DNA of 64,000 nt from Trema orientale (lineage: Eukaryota; Streptophyta; Magnoliopsida; Rosales; Cannabaceae): contig JXTC01000429.1 in assembly GCA_002914845.1 (NCBI GenBank), forward strand, positions 113,584-177,583. Direction: 5' to 3'. Every line of letters begins with the position of its first letter. Position 1 is the first letter of the stretch. The position numbers and the translations under genes were made by a program. Below are positions 45,030-57,060 of the stretch, piece after piece. The notes under the pieces are model-generated. The model was not told the DNA's origin, searched no databases, and saw only the letters and a program-made list of their open reading frames with translations.

Positions 45030-47941
45030 TGTAACGCCCCCTAGCTTAACCGTATCACTATATAGGTCAAACTAGGAAGTATTACTCTTTCTTAAACCAT
45101 ATCTTTAGTTTTATAAAAAGGTGGACAAATTTAAACTTTTGAAAATGTTTAAACAAAACTACTGCGATGTATTACTTGCAGAAAGTCTCTTTACAAAATG
45201 TACAACCAAAAAGTTCTTATCAGTTTATCTTACCATCAGCAATTATATTTATAACACACAAAATATCAAACTACGAAGAAAACATCGCCCACAGGTCAAG
45301 CTCGTCTACATCTGTATGATCATGGTGACGAAAAAGCGTGCTAACCAACCAGCAACTCTATACATCATATATCTCCTCACCTGCATCACAGGAACTAAAT
45401 GAGCTAACGCTCAATAAGTAAAGATCATGCATGCTCATGAATGTGTTTCATGCATAAACTTCATTAAAATTCCCATTGTACTCTTTCTTTCTTAAACTTT
45501 TCATTTTGATGCACTTTTCTTAGAAAACATTTCTTTATAGGGCCCTTGAGTATACTACAAAATCGCGGCAGTCGGTAGGCCGTGCCCACCTGTGCGGGAA
45601 GGAAACACATGGCCAATATGAACCATACCTACCCAAAGCAGACCGACTAAGTAATGCACCTAATCTCATAGTACAATGCTCAGTCCCGATAGTCGGTAAG
45701 CCATGCCTACCTATGCTGGAAGGATGCCTGTGTAAACTATACTTACCCAACGTAGACAGACTAAACACTGTACTTAAAACATATCTCGTAAAATCAGTAC
45801 AATGGTACTACTTTAAATCCAATGTGTGGAAAACTTCATTTCTTTGAAAATCATGCTTAAATGATCATGTCATGCTTATGTCTTTCATGAACAAAATGAT
45901 AACAATATAAATAACATATACTTGAAATAATACACATAAGCATGTAGAAAAATATCTTGTATCTACTACTGTTCTTGTGATGCAATTAAAATAAATCTTT
46001 ACTTACCTTGTGTCCTGTAGAAAAGACAGTGGAAAGGGTCAGTATCCTCGGTGGCAAGGTGTGTGTGGAAGACCTGTTGTCAATTTTATTACTAAAATGA
46101 TTACTACAATGTAAAATGCTTAAAAAAAACAAGCACAAGACTAAAATCACAATTTTCACAAAATAAGGAAGCCTAATCTCAAAATGGACCAAAATGTCAC
46201 CTACTTTCATAAAAACTAGTCCAATTACTTCTAAATAGTGCCATTTGGTTTTTAAAAATATTTGGACAGCACCTCCCCTACTTTTAGGACATCCCCACAT
46301 GATTAAAATCATGGTTTAATATCTGTAATAATAATCAACAATCCAATTCCCACATATACAACTCAAATAGGTTCATTTAGAACATCCTAGGTGCACCTGA
46401 ATTCTTTTCAGTTTAGATAAAGCTTAGTATTACTTTCACACTTCTATATTATCACAACCAACCACAAAATGAGTGTAATAAATATTAGGATCCATAAAAT
46501 AAACACTCCAAGCATGAAAAATCATATTACAAACACCAAAAATGAAATCTACTACACATGAAAACACTTAAATCCATAACTAGCAACTTTGGGGCTTTAA
46601 GTGTAAATTTAATCCTCCACTTAAATTCTTTGTTTTCAGCCATAAATAAGGTTTTCTAGGATCTTTATTCATCAAATAAAAGCTTTGATTAAAGAGCTAA
46701 AGCAATAGAAACAAGTTACTAATTCTAAATTCCACAAAAAGTTCACCTTGACTAGTTTGAAGTTTTGTTGAAGCTCTTGCCTTCTACTTCCACAAAACTG
46801 ATTTCCAAGCCTTTGAAATTGATCCTAGGACTCAATAGGACCTAGAGGAATCATTATTTAAGTAGTATCAAGTGGAGAATTGAAATAGGGAAACAAAACA
46901 TAGGAAGAAGAACTAGTTGAGTTACCTTGACTACTTTGGATCTATCTTGCTTTCTAGAGCTTCAAATTGAGTTCTACCACTTGAAAACTCTTGGATATGG
47001 ATAAGGGAAGCTGAGAGAAGTCTAAAAATGGGTGGGAGAGCTTCAGGTCGTGGCTGGAGAGAAAGAGGAAAGAAATGACCAGATTTGGTCCAAAATCAAT
47101 ACTTAAGGGCTAAGAAATGGCATAACTTAAATTCTAAGAGGTATTTTAGATATTTCACTCATTACTTTCCATGTGTCAAGCTTTAAAACACTCTTAGCAT
47201 AGTCACCACGTTGCTGGACAATCATATGCACCCAAGTCTAGCCAAAGTTGGTGAATCCTAGCTTAGAAAGTGAAGTCTAGTCATACTTTGACTTATGATC
47301 CTATATGGCCAATCTTATTGTAATTTTGTGGAACCTCCCCATAACCAATCATTAAACATAAAGTTAAGTCAATTAGACTCCAATTAATAATGTAAACAAA
47401 GTATCAATACCTAATTATTAGAGTGCACAAAGATTACATTATGCGATTAAACTTAATCTAAGCTAACTTAGTATAACTAAACACTAATTCAGTACAGTGA
47501 CTGCCACCTCGTGCTTGCTTGGGGCCGACCAATAAAATGCTATAAATGAGTCCTAAACATTGAATTAAAGCTATTTGACGTGTTAAAAGGACTGTGAATT
47601 AGGCTCCGAAAAGCGTGAAAAATATATTTTACCGAAAGACTACTATTTGACCAACTTATCAACAAATATGATTTTAATGCATGTACATATAGTATTACTA
47701 TTCACGAATGTATTCTTTGTTCTTCTCACACACCAAGCTCTTTTTCTGAGGGTACTGAGCCTTTACACTGCATGGGAGCACTTTGACAAACATTAGTACA
47801 ACAACACATATTGAAAGCATTTAACAATAAAGGATGAGCAATTTTCTATAAAGTTGATACTAATTACTTGATATGTTTATTATGCACTATGAACATGTTT
47901 ATTATTGGCTTATTATGCATGTGAGAATTTTCGGCATTACA
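45030..47941 (-). mobile_element. Long LTR (2.9 kb) of a second chromovirus
   Basis: On the minus strand it starts TGTAATGCCGAAAATTCTC at 47941, immediately after a polypurine tract, and ends GGGGGCGTTACA at 45030. A long LTR behind a chromodomain-ending polyprotein fits the Tekay/Del group. Inside, at about 45561-45800, a unit of about 121 bp containing GTCGGTA(G/A)GCC...CC occurs twice. The second copy has lost CG sites to TG/CA. The 5' LTR and most of the internal region are absent. Confidence 0.75.
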
Positions 47942-48245
47942 ATCCTTCCCTCCTTATTAAATTTCGTGCTCGAAATTTGCTTACTCAAATAAGTGAGGAT
48001 ATTTTGTTTTCATCTCTTCTTCTCTTTCCCACGTGGCCTCTTCTACTTCATGGTTCCTCCATAGTATTTTGACCAAAGGAATCTTCTTCTTTCTAAGCTC
48101 CTTTTCTTTTCTATCCAAAATCTCCACTGGTTGTTCTTCATAGCTCACATCTTGGCTCAACTCCAATGGCTCGTAACTCAAAACATGTAATTTAAATTCT
48201 AAGACAACCATGAATGCAATGGTTGCCCTAATTTTGTTTCCAATC
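47942..48245 (-). pseudogene. 3' end of chromovirus pol with chromodomain, and polypurine tract
   Basis: The minus-strand frame ends SYEEQPVEILDRKEKELRKK, IPLVKILWRNHEVEEATWER, EEEMKTKYPHLFE and a stop. This is the classic chromodomain tail of Ty3/gypsy polyproteins. AAGGAGGGAAGGA (about 47943-47956) is the polypurine tract abutting the LTR. The fragment stops at about 48245, next to a dispersed repeat. Confidence 0.85.
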
Positions 48246-48258
48246 ATGAATGCAATAA

Positions 48259-48412
48259 TTTGAGTCGTTGAAAAAAATAATAATAACAATGAATACATAT
48301 TATTTAATATCATTTCTCTCTCTAATTTTTACCATGAAACGACGTGCATGATGAATTTTAATTGAGTAAAATAATATCTATAAGTTAAAAAAAAAAAAAA
48401 ACCTACTGAAGT
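48259..48412. repeat. Dispersed repeat, copy 1 of 3
   Basis: TGAGTCGTTGAAAAAAATAA ... GACGTGCATGATGAATTTTA ... GAGTAAAATAATATCTATAA recurs at 58779-58922 and 60447-60570. All three copies lie in the same orientation. No coding sequence or clear termini were found, and the type is unknown. Confidence 0.6.
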
Positions 48413-50912
48413 GTTTATTTATATGGATCATTATATTTCTAACAGGACTATTTTAGCATGAAACAACCTAACATGTCTATATAAGGCTAAAAACCTGCCG
48501 GGCATATCCTTTGGTTAGGGGCATGAATGACAATTATGTATAGGAGGTTGAAAAAAGAAAAAAAGGGATAAAAAAAAAAAAAACTAAAATAGGAGCGAAT
48601 CGAAGAAAGCAAATATGTAAAATTCATACATTTTGGATATAAAAGAGTAGCCCATGCACGGCCTGAGAGTTTCCTTTTGCATATTTTCTTTTTTCTGGTT
48701 ATTAATAAGATACTTGCAGTATCTTAATCCAAATTTGAGGCCATAATGAGAACGAGAATTTCACCTAATTTGAAAATTCATGGTTTTGTTGTAAACATGT
48801 CCACTAAAAGTTTCCAATTTGTAAAACAGTTACTTTTTTAGAAGTCTTAAAATTCTAACTAATAAACTTATCTAACAGTTATGTAATCACCAATAAACGT
48901 AGATCAAGAGATAATTAGAAAACCATAATTCAGTCCAATTCAATGAATCATCATCATCAACACATAAGTACTACGTAATAATATGAGATAACAATTTAAA
49001 GACATAAACATAAATAGTATTTATAGTTTAGTGTTTAACAAGTTCTACTAAATCTAAAACAGAAACATAAACTAAAATCTTGATCTAAAAGTCTGATGAG
49101 AGTATATTTATACATAATATTACCCTTTATTCTAATGTTCTTAGGAAAATATAGTCGTTATACTGCCTAATTTTTTTGTAAATCCCAAAACATTTCCAAA
49201 TGAAATTTAAAGTATGATTTTATTTATTTATGTGTTGCATGGTTATTCCAAACTCTGATATATGTTGTACGTAACATATAATCACATACTTAAGTTCATT
49301 TTTGCATCACGGTAATTTAAGTCGGTGGCGAGTTGCTACACTACTAGGTAAAAGATTTAGAAACCTGTGCATGGCTTAGCTGATACTCTATTATGTAGTA
49401 TCAGGAAGCTGAGTACCTCTATTAAGGGGATATTACAGGACCTTGATAGGAGGATGAGAACTCACTTATCTTTATTGTTGCTTTATAATATGTACAATTA
49501 TATGGTTTGATTTTGTTTTGAACACGCGGATTTTTACTTGAATTTCGATTACATATGTGACTTTGATTTTAAAAATCGATTTGGAAAAACATTAACCAAG
49601 AAAAATTGATAAAATAAATCCATACTAAAACGATAATTGAATTCCTACCGAAAAATCGCATATTCATCCCTATCTTTTCCTCCTCTTAGGTGATGTTCAA
49701 TGTAATTTGGGCAATTTTGCACTGGAATGAATTGGAGCAAGTTTTGTTACTATTTTAGTTTTTGGTAACTACTTTAGAGACTTATGTCATATTTATCTCG
49801 GACTTGTAGTAGCACTAGCACTTTATTACTCATATTATGGATTTGATCTGTATAACTATTATGCATAATCTTGTGATGATGATGATTCTCCTTAGAGATG
49901 TTTTATAACTTATATTATCAATTTACGCCTAATAATGATCGCAGAACTGTAGAAATTTACATATTGGATGATTTTTATAAACTTTTACAAAAATTATCAT
50001 TTTTGAAACCAACTGTCATTTTTCTGAAAAATTAAATTATATAAACTTTTCTAAAACAAAACACAAATTTCTACTTAAATTCCCTTTCTGCCACCGCCCA
50101 AGATTTAAGTCATGACACAAGCAGCCAGTACCACAAACATCCCCAAAGGCAAATTGAGACAACTTATGTTGAGTAGAAAAGCCAGAATGCAAGCTTTTTT
50201 CGAATAACCCGTTGCCATATAGTCCTCCTCTCCCTTTTCTTCAGCAGTTTCATAAACACAATTTGGACAAGCAATTCTCAAAATTTCTTGATGTTTTCAA
50301 GAAATTTCATATTAACATACCTTTCGGATGCTCTAGCACAAATACCCTTCAGCAGTAAACACTTAGACAAATATGAAACAGTCCTCTATGTTCTTCAAAA
50401 AGGTGATTCTATCAACAAAAGAGAAGATAAATAATCAAGCCCTCTTCACCTTATTCGTTCATCCTCTGCTTCTAGTTTATAGATTAGATTCACAAATGCA
50501 AGAAGACACAAACTTACAGCATAATAAGTTGGCTTTTACCCATATGAAAAGAGCACAAACACTTGAAATCGTGGAGACACCGCCTTACAATACTTGGATA
50601 TAACAACCTGGTTGATACGTTAGATGTTATCAACTGAAGTTGGAACTTTCCCTACCTATGAGCCATCGCAAGAAATCGAACTCGACACGGCTAGCTTTAC
50701 ATTTTTTACTAATTCAATTCAACAAATAGTCCATGGAAAATCATTTAGCTCGAACGTAAGTGGAACAAAAAGCCTAGTCACTCCTACCATTTGTTTATTT
50801 GTTAAACAGCAAAATCCCAAGCCATTTGAAAATATAGCAAACAGGCTTTAACAATAAGGCAAAATGAGCCCAACAAGATGGATTTAACTCTACTCACAGA
50901 GTCCGTTGACAT
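48413..50912. other. AT-rich intergenic sequence
   Basis: No gene or element could be recognised. The 3' UTR of the methyltransferase gene presumably occupies the right edge. Confidence 0.5.
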
Positions 50913-51506
50913 TTAACTTACAAATGGCACCCCTGAAGAAACTCGTTTGGCATACTCATCATACCGTGCGCCAAAGAACCCCCTCAAGAAAAATTCTTCA
51001 TATGGAATTCGTTGATAAAAGAAGCGCCAAACAACAATTGCAAATCCAATCGTCGAGAATGGATTACAAAGCATTATCTGAGTACCAACTGACCAGATGA
51101 AGAAACCAGAGTATCCCGGATGACGCATATATCTGTAGATTCCATGTGTAACCAGTTCGTGACGCTCATCACGATGAGTCCTGATAAGATGTGTGAAGGC
51201 AATACCGGCTGTTATGATAGCCAACTTACGTACTATTTCCCCAATTATAACCAGTGCAAGCCCCAAGTAGCTAATCCACCAATGTTCCTTCAGCTCAGGG
51301 AGTAGAAGAACTTCAACGACATACTCCAACAACGAAAAGATCATCGCAAAAAGATAGTGTTTGCTTATAAGAAGAGATGCAAGAGTGACATTTGGTCTAC
51401 CATGAAAGGCAACTGCTAATAGGTACTCAGAACCATGAAAAAAGACTATTGCTAAAAACATCTGAGACAACTGTCTAGAAGCTGTGGGAGTGAAAACTTC
51501 CACCAT
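50913..51506 (-). CDS. ICMT: Protein-S-isoprenylcysteine O-methyltransferase
   Basis: A 197-residue ICMT/STE14 protein, the same length as Arabidopsis STE14B. It methylates the exposed carboxyl of C-terminal prenylated cysteines after CaaX processing, using S-adenosylmethionine, in the ER membrane. Hydrophobic helices lie at about 15-35, 41-70, 77-102 and 132-163. The catalytic and cofactor region has LVTHGIYRYMRHPGYSGFF (118-136, with RHP at 128-130) and the C-terminal RIPYEEFFLRGFFGARYDEY (166-185) typical of the family. I chose the ATG at 51506 because upstream codons lack an ATG and follow a splice acceptor at 51569, and because the length then matches relatives. A leader intron probably spans 51569-52404, with a 5' UTR exon at about 52405-52530. 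The gene is divergent from FSD3. Confidence 0.93.
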   Translation of the reverse strand: MVEVFTPTASRQLSQMFLAIVFFHGSEYLLAVAFHGRPNVTLASLLISKHYLFAMIFSLLEYVVEVLLLPELKEHWWISYLGLALVIIGEIVRKLAIITAGIAFTHLIRTHRDERHELVTHGIYRYMRHPGYSGFFIWSVGTQIMLCNPFSTIGFAIVVWRFFYQRIPYEEFFLRGFFGARYDEYAKRVSSGVPFVS

Positions 51507-52524
51507 TTTTGATAGTACAAGTAAAAGTGAATCAAACTCTCCCCAGTGCAGCGCCTTGACGAAACCGACTATCACAGTGAAGAACTAAGGCATCATAATT
51601 TATTTGTAAGCTGTAACCAAGCAAGTCTGTTACAGACCTGGAACAGATGAAGAGGGGATTGACATTAGCAATCGAATATATGTTTACTCGTCACTCCAAA
51701 TTCCAAATACAATTCAAGAACGAAATTTCTGCCAAATAAGGATTAATAAATAAATAAAAAAGGAATAAAAAACAAAGCCTAGAGGCAGGAGTATAAATGT
51801 TTAGGAAAATTATAAGCAAGAAATCTGTAACAGTTTCGATGAGTCTTCTACGCTTCTTTAACACACAAATAAAGTTTTAAACGTTTATGATATAAAGTAC
51901 AAACTTGTATTTCTAAATTGAGGAGAAGCTCACTCTTGAAAAAAAAAAAAGAAATGGCCAGAGGAAAGAAAAACAGAAAATCGCATATGAGAAAAATTTG
52001 TGAAGTGTGAAATTACGCAGCCACTTGAAGGAGTTTGGGATTCATAATCAATATGACCCATTAGAAGTCCAAACTTAGATAACAAAATTGTGCCCGAATT
52101 TTGAACGTGATGGACATTAGCAATGGAAAATATATCTTCTTATCACTCCAAATTCCAAATACGATAAATATCTGCAACATAAATTACGGAAAAAAAAAAG
52201 TATATACAATAATTCCAAATTCGTACAAAATTAAAGAAGTTCCCCACAACATTAGTCCAGTTGTTGAAACTAGAAAATCTACTAAAAAGATTCAAATGCA
52301 GATCAGATTATTAAAATAAATTTAAGCACAAAAAAAAAAAAAAAAAAAACAGAAGGGAAAAGTTGGTTCAGTGGAGTAGGAGCTGATTCAGCTGAAGAAA
52401 TTACTTGAAGATTGAAGCTGGAGCCGGAGCTCTTCTTCTTCTTCTTCAGTTGGCGCGGAGAACCAGAGGCCTGGAAATAGAGCTAGATTACTCGCGAGGA
52501 AGAGTTCAATGAAGAAAAAATGAA

Positions 52525-52740
52525 AAAGTTAGGGTTTCTTTTTTTTTTTTTTCATTAGATCGTGTCTGCAGCTGCAGGTGTGATAAGTGTATTGGGCTTG
52601 GAGTTGGCTATTGGGCTTCTTTAAACTAATGGGCTTTAGTGGTTGATCCCTAGTAAGCTCCAAAAAAAAAAAAAAAATGATAAATAAAAAATAAAAAGAG
52701 TTCGCCATTTTATCTTCTGGGCTGCTGTTGTTCAGTTAAG
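52525..52740. promoter_or_regulatory. Shared divergent promoter of ICMT and FSD3
   Basis: About 200 bp separate the inferred 5' ends of the two genes. Four TGGGCT site II boxes (52593-52598, 52612-52617, 52630-52635, 52718-52723) and a telo-box (AAACCCTAA on the minus strand, 52529-52537) are present. Site II plus telo-box is an established module in promoters of plant housekeeping and proliferation genes. No TATA box is evident. Confidence 0.6.
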
Positions 52741-53738
52741 CGGGAACTAGGAAGGAAGCTCTCACTTTCTCACCACTACCACCACCATGAGCAGCCATTA
52801 GAAGCTTTGCTGAAGCAAACCGGGGACGCCATTACTATATACTCGACTGACCCTCACTTGGGTTCGAGCTTTTTTCACATTGGGTTCAGTTCAGTGGAGG
52901 TATTCCTTTTCCTATTTCCCTTTCATAATTTAATTGTTATTATTTTTAATTGTTTTATCTTTTAGGGTTTTCTCGTTTGAGTAGGAATTAGAAACAATAT
53001 AGGAATCCTAGATATGGGTTATGAACATTACCTCAAATGAATGTTGATGTTATTTCACACGCTTTAAAAGGTTAACAAGGATTATGTTTAGCTCAGTTTG
53101 GGAGGCGAGAAAATCTTAGAAAGATTCAGAAAATTACTTAGATGCTCTTATTGCCGTTGTTTTCTTTACCGTTATTTTGTACGACCCAATTTGAGGTGTT
53201 CGTACCTTTAGCTTCTTTCTTTTTAAAAGCTGGTAATGTGTTTGAACCAATGCCTCATAGAGATGTATTTGTTTACAAGGGTCCTAGAAGCTTGAGATAT
53301 TGTGATAAAAATTTTCAACTCTTGGTTTTACTCAGTGAAAGTCTTATTTTCTTTCCATAACCAATTAGAAATTTGAATGATTTGACGATTGGTAGGACTA
53401 AAAGGTTTTTATCTTGTTTTATGGCTGAGTATCATCATTCTCAGCAAGAAGATTTAGGATAAAATAGTTGATTATATTGATGAAATAGTAATTTGTGCAA
53501 CTTACTCAGCCATTATGACCATGCTCAATATGTGTTGCCAAGTAGAACACTGTTATGTTTGAGGATCGTGTAAATTTTTTTCAGGTTAAAGGGAATTGTT
53601 TTGTTTTTTTTTTTTCCTTTTTCTCTCCTGTATTATGTTTGCTTTTTATATAGATTATTCATTTCTTCTTGATTAACTGGGATTAAGAGCATGGTTTTAC
53701 AGATATGCTGAATTAGGGGCAAGAGTAATAAAGTCAAA
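52741..53738 (+). other. FSD3 5' leader with intron (predicted)
   Basis: A non-coding exon probably ends at 52899 (GTGGAG then GTATTC) and joins 53703 after TTTTACAG. The first exon holds a tiny upstream ORF, ATG at 52787 to TAG at 52801. The frame at 53142-53360 lies in this intron and shows no family similarity. Confidence 0.5.
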
Positions 53739-56700
53739 ATGGGATATTGTTGTTATAATCCTTCTCCTGCAAGTTTCCATCTCCTAGTCACCAACTTTTC
53801 TCAGCAATCTAAGAGTCTAAAGCTTCCTCATCAGGTAACTTCCTTATATTATTGGTTTCATTACTTTTCAAAATACTTCTTTCAACTAATTTTGCTTCTG
53901 AAATTTTTTGTAACGAGAAATGTTTGTGCTTGTGTTGAATTGTTCTGATACGGTTGTGCTTCATAGATTTATGACATATTAAGGGGTGCGTGCATTGAAA
54001 ATGTCACATTTGAATGAAAACAATACATGCAATAATTAAACAACTGTGCATTACTGATGGACTAGATGTTCGAAGTGTGACTCATGTCAACTTTTAGAAA
54101 CCCAAAATGTTGAATAAACTATTGAAACTGAAACCACCAAAACTCGTCCGGTAGGTTCTAGTAAATTGTAGTTTAGACATACATATTCTTCTTCTAGTTT
54201 CTCATATATGAGATTGTCCAAAAAGGTTAAGTTCTGTTTTTTGTTTTCAATAGTTATCTGCCATTGCTATTTTATATGACTACAGTCTGTAGCAGGATTG
54301 ACATCTAACTTTTTGTATCTTTGATTTCTTTGTGATCTTTATGAACTCGAGATATATTGGTGTATGATGCAGAAAAGATGGCCTGATGGATCTCGTACAG
54401 CTTCTAAAGTTTATGCTTACCATGGCTTACGGACTCCGCCTTATAAACTTGTAAGTAGCTACATACATGCGTTACTTACCAGGCAAAAAAGAAAGGATGT
54501 AAGTAAGTTTGTCCTAAGAACAAAAGTCAAGAAACAGCTCAAAACTTGTCATTTGTTTAGGGAATTGCTAAACTACTAATAGGAGCATTTTATTATGTTA
54601 TCCAAATCACGTTATAGGCTCTGCTACTAGATATGTTTATCAAGAATACGCAGTTTCTTTTAAAAAGGTTTTATGATGTTTGATTTGTTTATATAACCCA
54701 ATTTACCTTTGATGCATTTCGGTGATGTTATCATATGGTCTCTTCTTCTGGAATATAGTTTCTTATAGCCCTTCAAGAAGTTATAGTTTTAACTTCTATA
54801 CAATACATGTCATAATAACCACTTCATATATAAAACAATGGATGTACTAAAACTGTACATGCATGTGTATAAGGACTGCAAACGTGAGCATGTACAAGAC
54901 GTAGTTGTGCTTGCTACTTAGATATGTGTATTAGTAGCAATAAGAAAACAAAAGATTGAAATGAGGAAAGATAGCTAATGATGTAAACAAGAGTATTGAA
55001 AACATTATATGTCTATCAGTGTTTGGAAAATCTCCCAATCCTCCAATAATTTGAAAAGAGAAAGAAAAGTTGTATATGAAAATAAAAATAATTCTTATCA
55101 ACGGAATCAAATTTTGGCCTGAGTTTTGATGACTTATACTCAATTAAATGATGAAAAGAAACAAAGAAACAAAGAAAAATGTGTACTGATTTGACTCCAA
55201 ATTACATATTTTAGTTGTAAACCGATAATACTTTGGTGATAGAAAATTATGCCATTCATACATGTAGTAGTTTTTGAGGTCTCTTACTAATATTTTCTTG
55301 TATTGACTGTGGTAATGTTGTTCGTAGGATGCTTTAGAACCCTATATGAGTCAAAGGACTCTGGAGGTGCACTGGGGTGCGCATCATCGTAATTATGTCG
55401 ATGGTTTAAACAAACAACTGGAGAAGAATGAAATACTGTATGGTTACACCTTGGATGAACTTGTCAAAGTAACATATAATAATGGAAACCCTTTACCTGA
55501 ATTTGACAATGCTGCCCAGGTATTGAAATCTGCTCATTTATTTATTCCCTTTACTGGATATTGGAATCTGTCTGTGTGGACTTGTTGAAGTAACATATGG
55601 AAGAACTATTTATCTAAATTTGGAGGAAAACGTTCTTTTCTCTTGATAAACGAGTAAAGATGGGAAACCACATTCAGTATATTTTATTTTACTTTTTAAT
55701 GTTTGTGTTGGTCTTCAAATCTGCATGCACCTGCCATCTGTGGAAGAAATCTTGTTCATCTATCCATTTTTCTTTCATCGAATGCATTTATATAAGGACT
55801 ACTCTTATTTGGGGCACTCCAATGCCTTAGCCAGAGTCTTTCTTCCAAAGTTTTTATGAATTGCTTTTATTTCCTTATTTTGTGTGGAAATACCATTTCA
55901 AGTTCATCCATGTGGATATTTTTCTGTTAAATATAGCTCCAAATAACTAATCCTATGGTATCAGGTCTGGAATCATGACTTCTTTTGGGAATCCATGCAA
56001 CCTGGAGGAGGGGACATGCCCGTACTTGGCGTGCTTGAGCAAATAGAAAAGGATTTTGGTTCCTTCACAAATTTTAGAGAGAAGTTCACGGAAGCAGCAC
56101 TTACACTTTTTGGCTCTGGCTGGGTTTGGCTTGTCGGTAAGTCCTTTGCTATTTAATTTTCAAATTGGTGTGATTTATTTTATTTAGTAGTTTCTGACAA
56201 AACCTAATTTTTTCTTCTGAGGTAACATTTGACACTAATTTAAAATGAAGTTGGTGTCAGTTACAATTTCTCCCTATTAAATTTGTATTTTTTTAAAAAA
56301 ATTATTGAATTAAATTTGTATTTTATATCAAGTTACAATTAAAGGAAGCACTAGAATTAATATTCTATTTAATGGGAATGTCCTGTCTGGTGAGGTACCC
56401 CTAAATCATCTGTTTTATGATACTGAAACGAAAAATCCTGCTTGTTTTATGTTGCTACTCTTATCTTTTGGTTACTAACATGTCCTCCGTTTGACCGTTT
56501 CAGTGAAGAGGAAAGAGAAGCAACTTCAAATAATTAAAACATCAAATGCAGTCACGCCACTTGTGTGGGATGATATAGTGAGTCAAATAAAACTTTCTAA
56601 CGGTTCCTTAAATCTAACGGTTCCTTAAACCTTTAATTTTACTACTTACAAGAAGAGCTATATGATCATATTTTTGTCTCTTCTTGTGTAGCCCATAATC

Positions 56701-57060
56701 AGTTTGGATATGTGGGAGGTACTCTCTCTCTCCGTCTCTCTGCACGAAGATTACTTATTTTCTCTCTGTTATACTTTTTTTCTCTATAGTTTGGTGGTGT
56801 TGATAATATCTCTTGTCTCTTGTGCAGCATGCATATTATCGGGATTACAGGGTAAGTAAAACCACCGTCCCCAATCCTTGTCTTAATGGTGTGATCTTCT
56901 CTGTGGTGACCTTGTTTGTGCATTCTCCTAACAGAATGACAGAGCTAAATATGTAAACGTGTTTATGAACAACCTTGTGTCTTGGAACATGGCAATGGCT
57001 CGCATGGCCCGTGCTGAGTCGTTCGTGAATCTAGGCCAGCCTAAGGTGCCTATTGCTTAA
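53739..57060 (+). CDS. FSD3: Plastid iron superoxide dismutase, FSD3 type
   Basis: Eight coding exons, all with GT-AG borders and matching phases: 53739-53834, 54373-54450, 55328-55519, 55965-56136, 56504-56577, 56692-56718, 56828-56851, 56935-57060. They give 262 residues, against 263 in Arabidopsis FSD3. Residues 1 to about 50 are Ser/Lys-rich and fit a chloroplast transit peptide. Metal ligands are His73 (LEVHWGAHH), His126 (VWNHDFFW), Asp210 and His214 (DMWEHAYY). Gln122 in NAAQ favours Fe over Mn. The enzyme converts superoxide to hydrogen peroxide and oxygen. In Arabidopsis FSD3 pairs with FSD2 in chloroplast nucleoids and belongs to the plastid RNA polymerase complex as PAP4. The ending [17 protein letters not shown] is characteristic of FSD3 rather than FSD1 or FSD2. 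No defects were found. Confidence 0.95.

Noticed and set aside
45535-45768. Minus-strand open frame in the long LTR
   Set aside because: It coincides with the duplicated 121-bp LTR unit and is not coding.
51507-51575. N-terminal extension of ICMT by 23 residues
   Set aside because: It has no ATG, follows a splice acceptor at 51569, and would exceed the length of plant ICMT proteins.
53142-53360. 72-residue open frame upstream of FSD3
   Set aside because: It lies in the predicted leader intron, is hydrophobic and AT-driven, and has no recognisable relatives.
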